64,000 nucleotides of DNA from an uncultured Moraxella sp. (lineage in GTDB: Bacteria; Pseudomonadota; Gammaproteobacteria; Pseudomonadales; Moraxellaceae), in assembly GCF_945873075.1 (NCBI RefSeq), contig NZ_CAMCBS010000007.1, positions 27,968-91,967 of the forward strand. The letters are read 5' to 3'. Position 1 is the stretch's first letter, and each line of letters opens with the position of its first letter. Below, in pieces: positions 61,944 through 64,000 of the stretch. Below the pieces are notes generated by a model. The model did not search any database. It was not told the DNA's origin and saw only the letters and a program-made list of their open reading frames with translations. The position numbers were made by a program, and so were the translations under genes.

Positions 61944-63296
61944 ATGTCTGCTAATCTGTACCAATCTCATCTGGCGACTCGCCAAGCCCAAGAAGCAACC
62001 GCAGCCAAGCTTATCGCAGCGTTGAGCCTGCTTGCAGCAAAAGATGTAACCGTTTCATTCTTTGGTGAGCGTGTGGCACTATCGGTCGCCAAAGTGCTAG
62101 CACTGCACGACCAGCATGGTGTGGATGTGGCAGCGTCATTGGCACTGGCAGAAAGCCTAGTCGCTCAAGGCAACACCACCGCTCGTATCGACTTAGGTCA
62201 AGCCATCAAAGCAGGCAAATCAGCAGCGGACTTCGCCCAAGGCACAGCGGCAGCGACAGATGTCGTGCTATACGGCTTTGGTCGTATCGGTCGCATCCTA
62301 GCGCGCCTATTGATGAGCCGTCCTGCATCATCAGCAGGCCTACAGCTCAAAGCCATCGTCGTGCGTCCGGCAGGCGAAGGCGACCTTGCCAAGCGTGCAA
62401 GCCTACTTGAGCGTGACTCAGTGCATGGCTGGTTCGACGGTAGCGTGAGAATTGACGAAGCCAATAACGGTATCATCGCCAATGGCCGCTTTATCCAAGT
62501 CATCTATGCAGCTGACCCAAGCGAAATCGACTACACCGCCTATGGTATCGATAATGCACTGGTCATCGACAACACCGGTAAATGGAAAGATGAAGCAGGT
62601 CTAGGCAAGCACCTAGCATCAAAAGGCGTGGCAAAAGTGCTACTAACCGCACCTGCCAAAGGCGACATCAAAAATGTGGTCTATGGTGTGAACCACAGCA
62701 CCATCGGCGATGACAAAATCGTCTCAGCCGCCAGCTGCACCACCAACGCCATCACCCCAACACTAAAAGTCCTACACGATGCCTTTGGTGTGGTCAATGG
62801 TCATATGGAAACCGTTCACGCATTCACCAATGACCAAAATCTCGTGGACAACTACCACAAAGCCGACCGCCGTGGTCGTGCTGCACCACTTAACATGGTG
62901 ATGACCAGCACAGGTGCAGCATCAGCGGTATCAAAAGCCATCCCAGAGCTTAAAGGCAAGCTATCAGGCAACGCCATCCGTGTACCGACGCCAAATGTGT
63001 CATTGGCTATTTTGAACCTAAACTTCGAAAAAGAAGTGGGTACAGCTGATGAGCTAAACGCCTTTATGAAGGCTGTCGCCCAAAGCGAACAATGGCAAGA
63101 GCAAATCAACTACTCAGATTCACCTGAAGCGGTTTCAACAGACTTCGTTGGTTCTGAAAAAGTCGCCATCTTTGATGCCAAAGCCACCATCGCCAGCGGC
63201 AACCGTGCGACCATGTACATCTGGTACGATAACGAAATGGGCTATAGCACCCAAGTTATCCGTGTCGCCGAAGAAATGGCAGGCGTGCGTTACTAA
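61944..63296 (+). CDS. glyceraldehyde-3-phosphate dehydrogenase, long form with N-terminal extension
   Basis: YGFGRIGRILARLL; VSAASCTTNAITPTLKVLHDAFGV; start trimmed from 61884. Confidence 0.95.
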   Translation: MSANLYQSHLATRQAQEATAAKLIAALSLLAAKDVTVSFFGERVALSVAKVLALHDQHGVDVAASLALAESLVAQGNTTARIDLGQAIKAGKSAADFAQGTAAATDVVLYGFGRIGRILARLLMSRPASSAGLQLKAIVVRPAGEGDLAKRASLLERDSVHGWFDGSVRIDEANNGIIANGRFIQVIYAADPSEIDYTAYGIDNALVIDNTGKWKDEAGLGKHLASKGVAKVLLTAPAKGDIKNVVYGVNHSTIGDDKIVSAASCTTNAITPTLKVLHDAFGVVNGHMETVHAFTNDQNLVDNYHKADRRGRAAPLNMVMTSTGAASAVSKAIPELKGKLSGNAIRVPTPNVSLAILNLNFEKEVGTADELNAFMKAVAQSEQWQEQINYSDSPEAVSTDFVGSEKVAIFDAKATIASGNRATMYIWYDNEMGYSTQVIRVAEEMAGVRY

Positions 63297-63319
63297 TCAT
63301 CAGTCTTACTGATTGATAT

Positions 63320-63354
63320 AACCACCAAATGGCTAAAGCTGTTTGGTGGTTTTC
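63320..63354 (+). terminator. terminator after GAPDH gene
   Basis: aaccaccaaatggctaaagctgtttggtggttttc. Confidence 0.8.
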
Positions 63355-63373
63355 ATGGTTAATAGGAATAACA

Positions 63374-63748
63374 ATGAAGCAAAGTTTATCTCCACCACGC
63401 TTATTGTCCGAGTGCGAATTGCGATTGATTAAGTATTTGCTTGGTATGTGCCAACTTCCATTTAAGCTAGATTTGCCAATTTCACAAACTTTTGTCGTGG
63501 AATTGCTTGATGATGGCGGTATGGGGTCAATGCAATTTTTGCGTGAGTGTCGTCACAAGCGATTGTATGGTAAGCCATTAATCGAAGTTACAACTTTTGA
63601 TACAGATGGTAGAAAGGTATTTTTGGAATTATCAGTTGATGAAGATGGTTATCTTTATGAGTTAGATAGTTTTACGACTGATTTTAAAGCTTTAAAAGCC
63701 CCATTGGGAACTACATTTATCTTTGAAGATATTTTTATTTATGAATAA
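63374..63748 (+). CDS. hypothetical protein, DUF6984-like
   Basis: MKQSLSPPRLLSECELRLIKYLLGMCQLPFKLDLPISQTFVVELLDDGGMGSMQFL; start trimmed from 63329. Confidence 0.6.
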   Translation: MKQSLSPPRLLSECELRLIKYLLGMCQLPFKLDLPISQTFVVELLDDGGMGSMQFLRECRHKRLYGKPLIEVTTFDTDGRKVFLELSVDEDGYLYELDSFTTDFKALKAPLGTTFIFEDIFIYE

Positions 63749-63769
63749 GGAATTTGGGGGATTGATAAA

Positions 63770-63907
63770 ATGATGGTTTTTAATGATGATATGTATGAGC
63801 TTTAATCGCGAGCGGGAGAACAAATTGTTGACTTGTATGACATGGATAAATTCATTCAACCGGTTCTTATTTATATATCGGATGATGTCAAAAATTTGAT
63901 TGAGTAA
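63770..63907 (+). pseudogene. short degenerate ORF with in-frame TAA
   Basis: MMVFNDDMYEL*SRAGEQIVDLYDMDKFIQPVLIYISDDVKNLIE*, TAA at 63803-63805. Confidence 0.45.
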
Positions 63908-63931
63908 ATTGTGTGCATCATTATCATACTC

Positions 63932-63959
63932 AACCACCAAACCCAATTTGGTGGTTTTG
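63932..63959 (+). terminator. terminator resembling the GAPDH terminator
   Basis: aaccaccaaacccaatttggtggttttgc. Confidence 0.75.
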
Positions 63960-64000
63960 CTTTGTCTGCTCAATAATCCCCCAAAACCTGCCAAACTGTG

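Overview
This 64 kb window is gene-dense chromosomal DNA, most likely from a Moraxellaceae bacterium (Moraxella-like; inferred from gene content and synteny only). Most of it is core genome: gcvT-gcvH-gcvP, rpsF-rpsR-rplI, dinB, metG, sspA-sspB, petABC, rplM-rpsI, rsmD, ccmFGHI, adk, tamA-tamB, ruvC and a long-form GAPDH. Accessory or less ordinary content includes: a tolC/hlyD/two-permease ABC-2 exporter cluster with no visible ATPase; a stand-alone TerD-like gene; an ESPR-containing type Va autotransporter with T5SS-type repeats and a Pro-rich linker; an HTH protein fused to an NBR1/FW-like Ig domain, bracketed by near-identical terminators and by a 20-bp near-perfect inverted repeat; and small genes with in-frame stops. 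RNA and regulatory signals readable from the sequence include a tandem glycine riboswitch upstream of gcvT, a consensus rpsF promoter with an overlapping 10-bp palindrome, a probable S6:S18 leader, and Fur-like boxes around an uncalled hemP gene. I saw no tRNA, rRNA, CRISPR array or intact insertion sequence. I did not find a clear-cut new multi-gene system; the best candidate for follow-up is the HTH-NBR1 locus.
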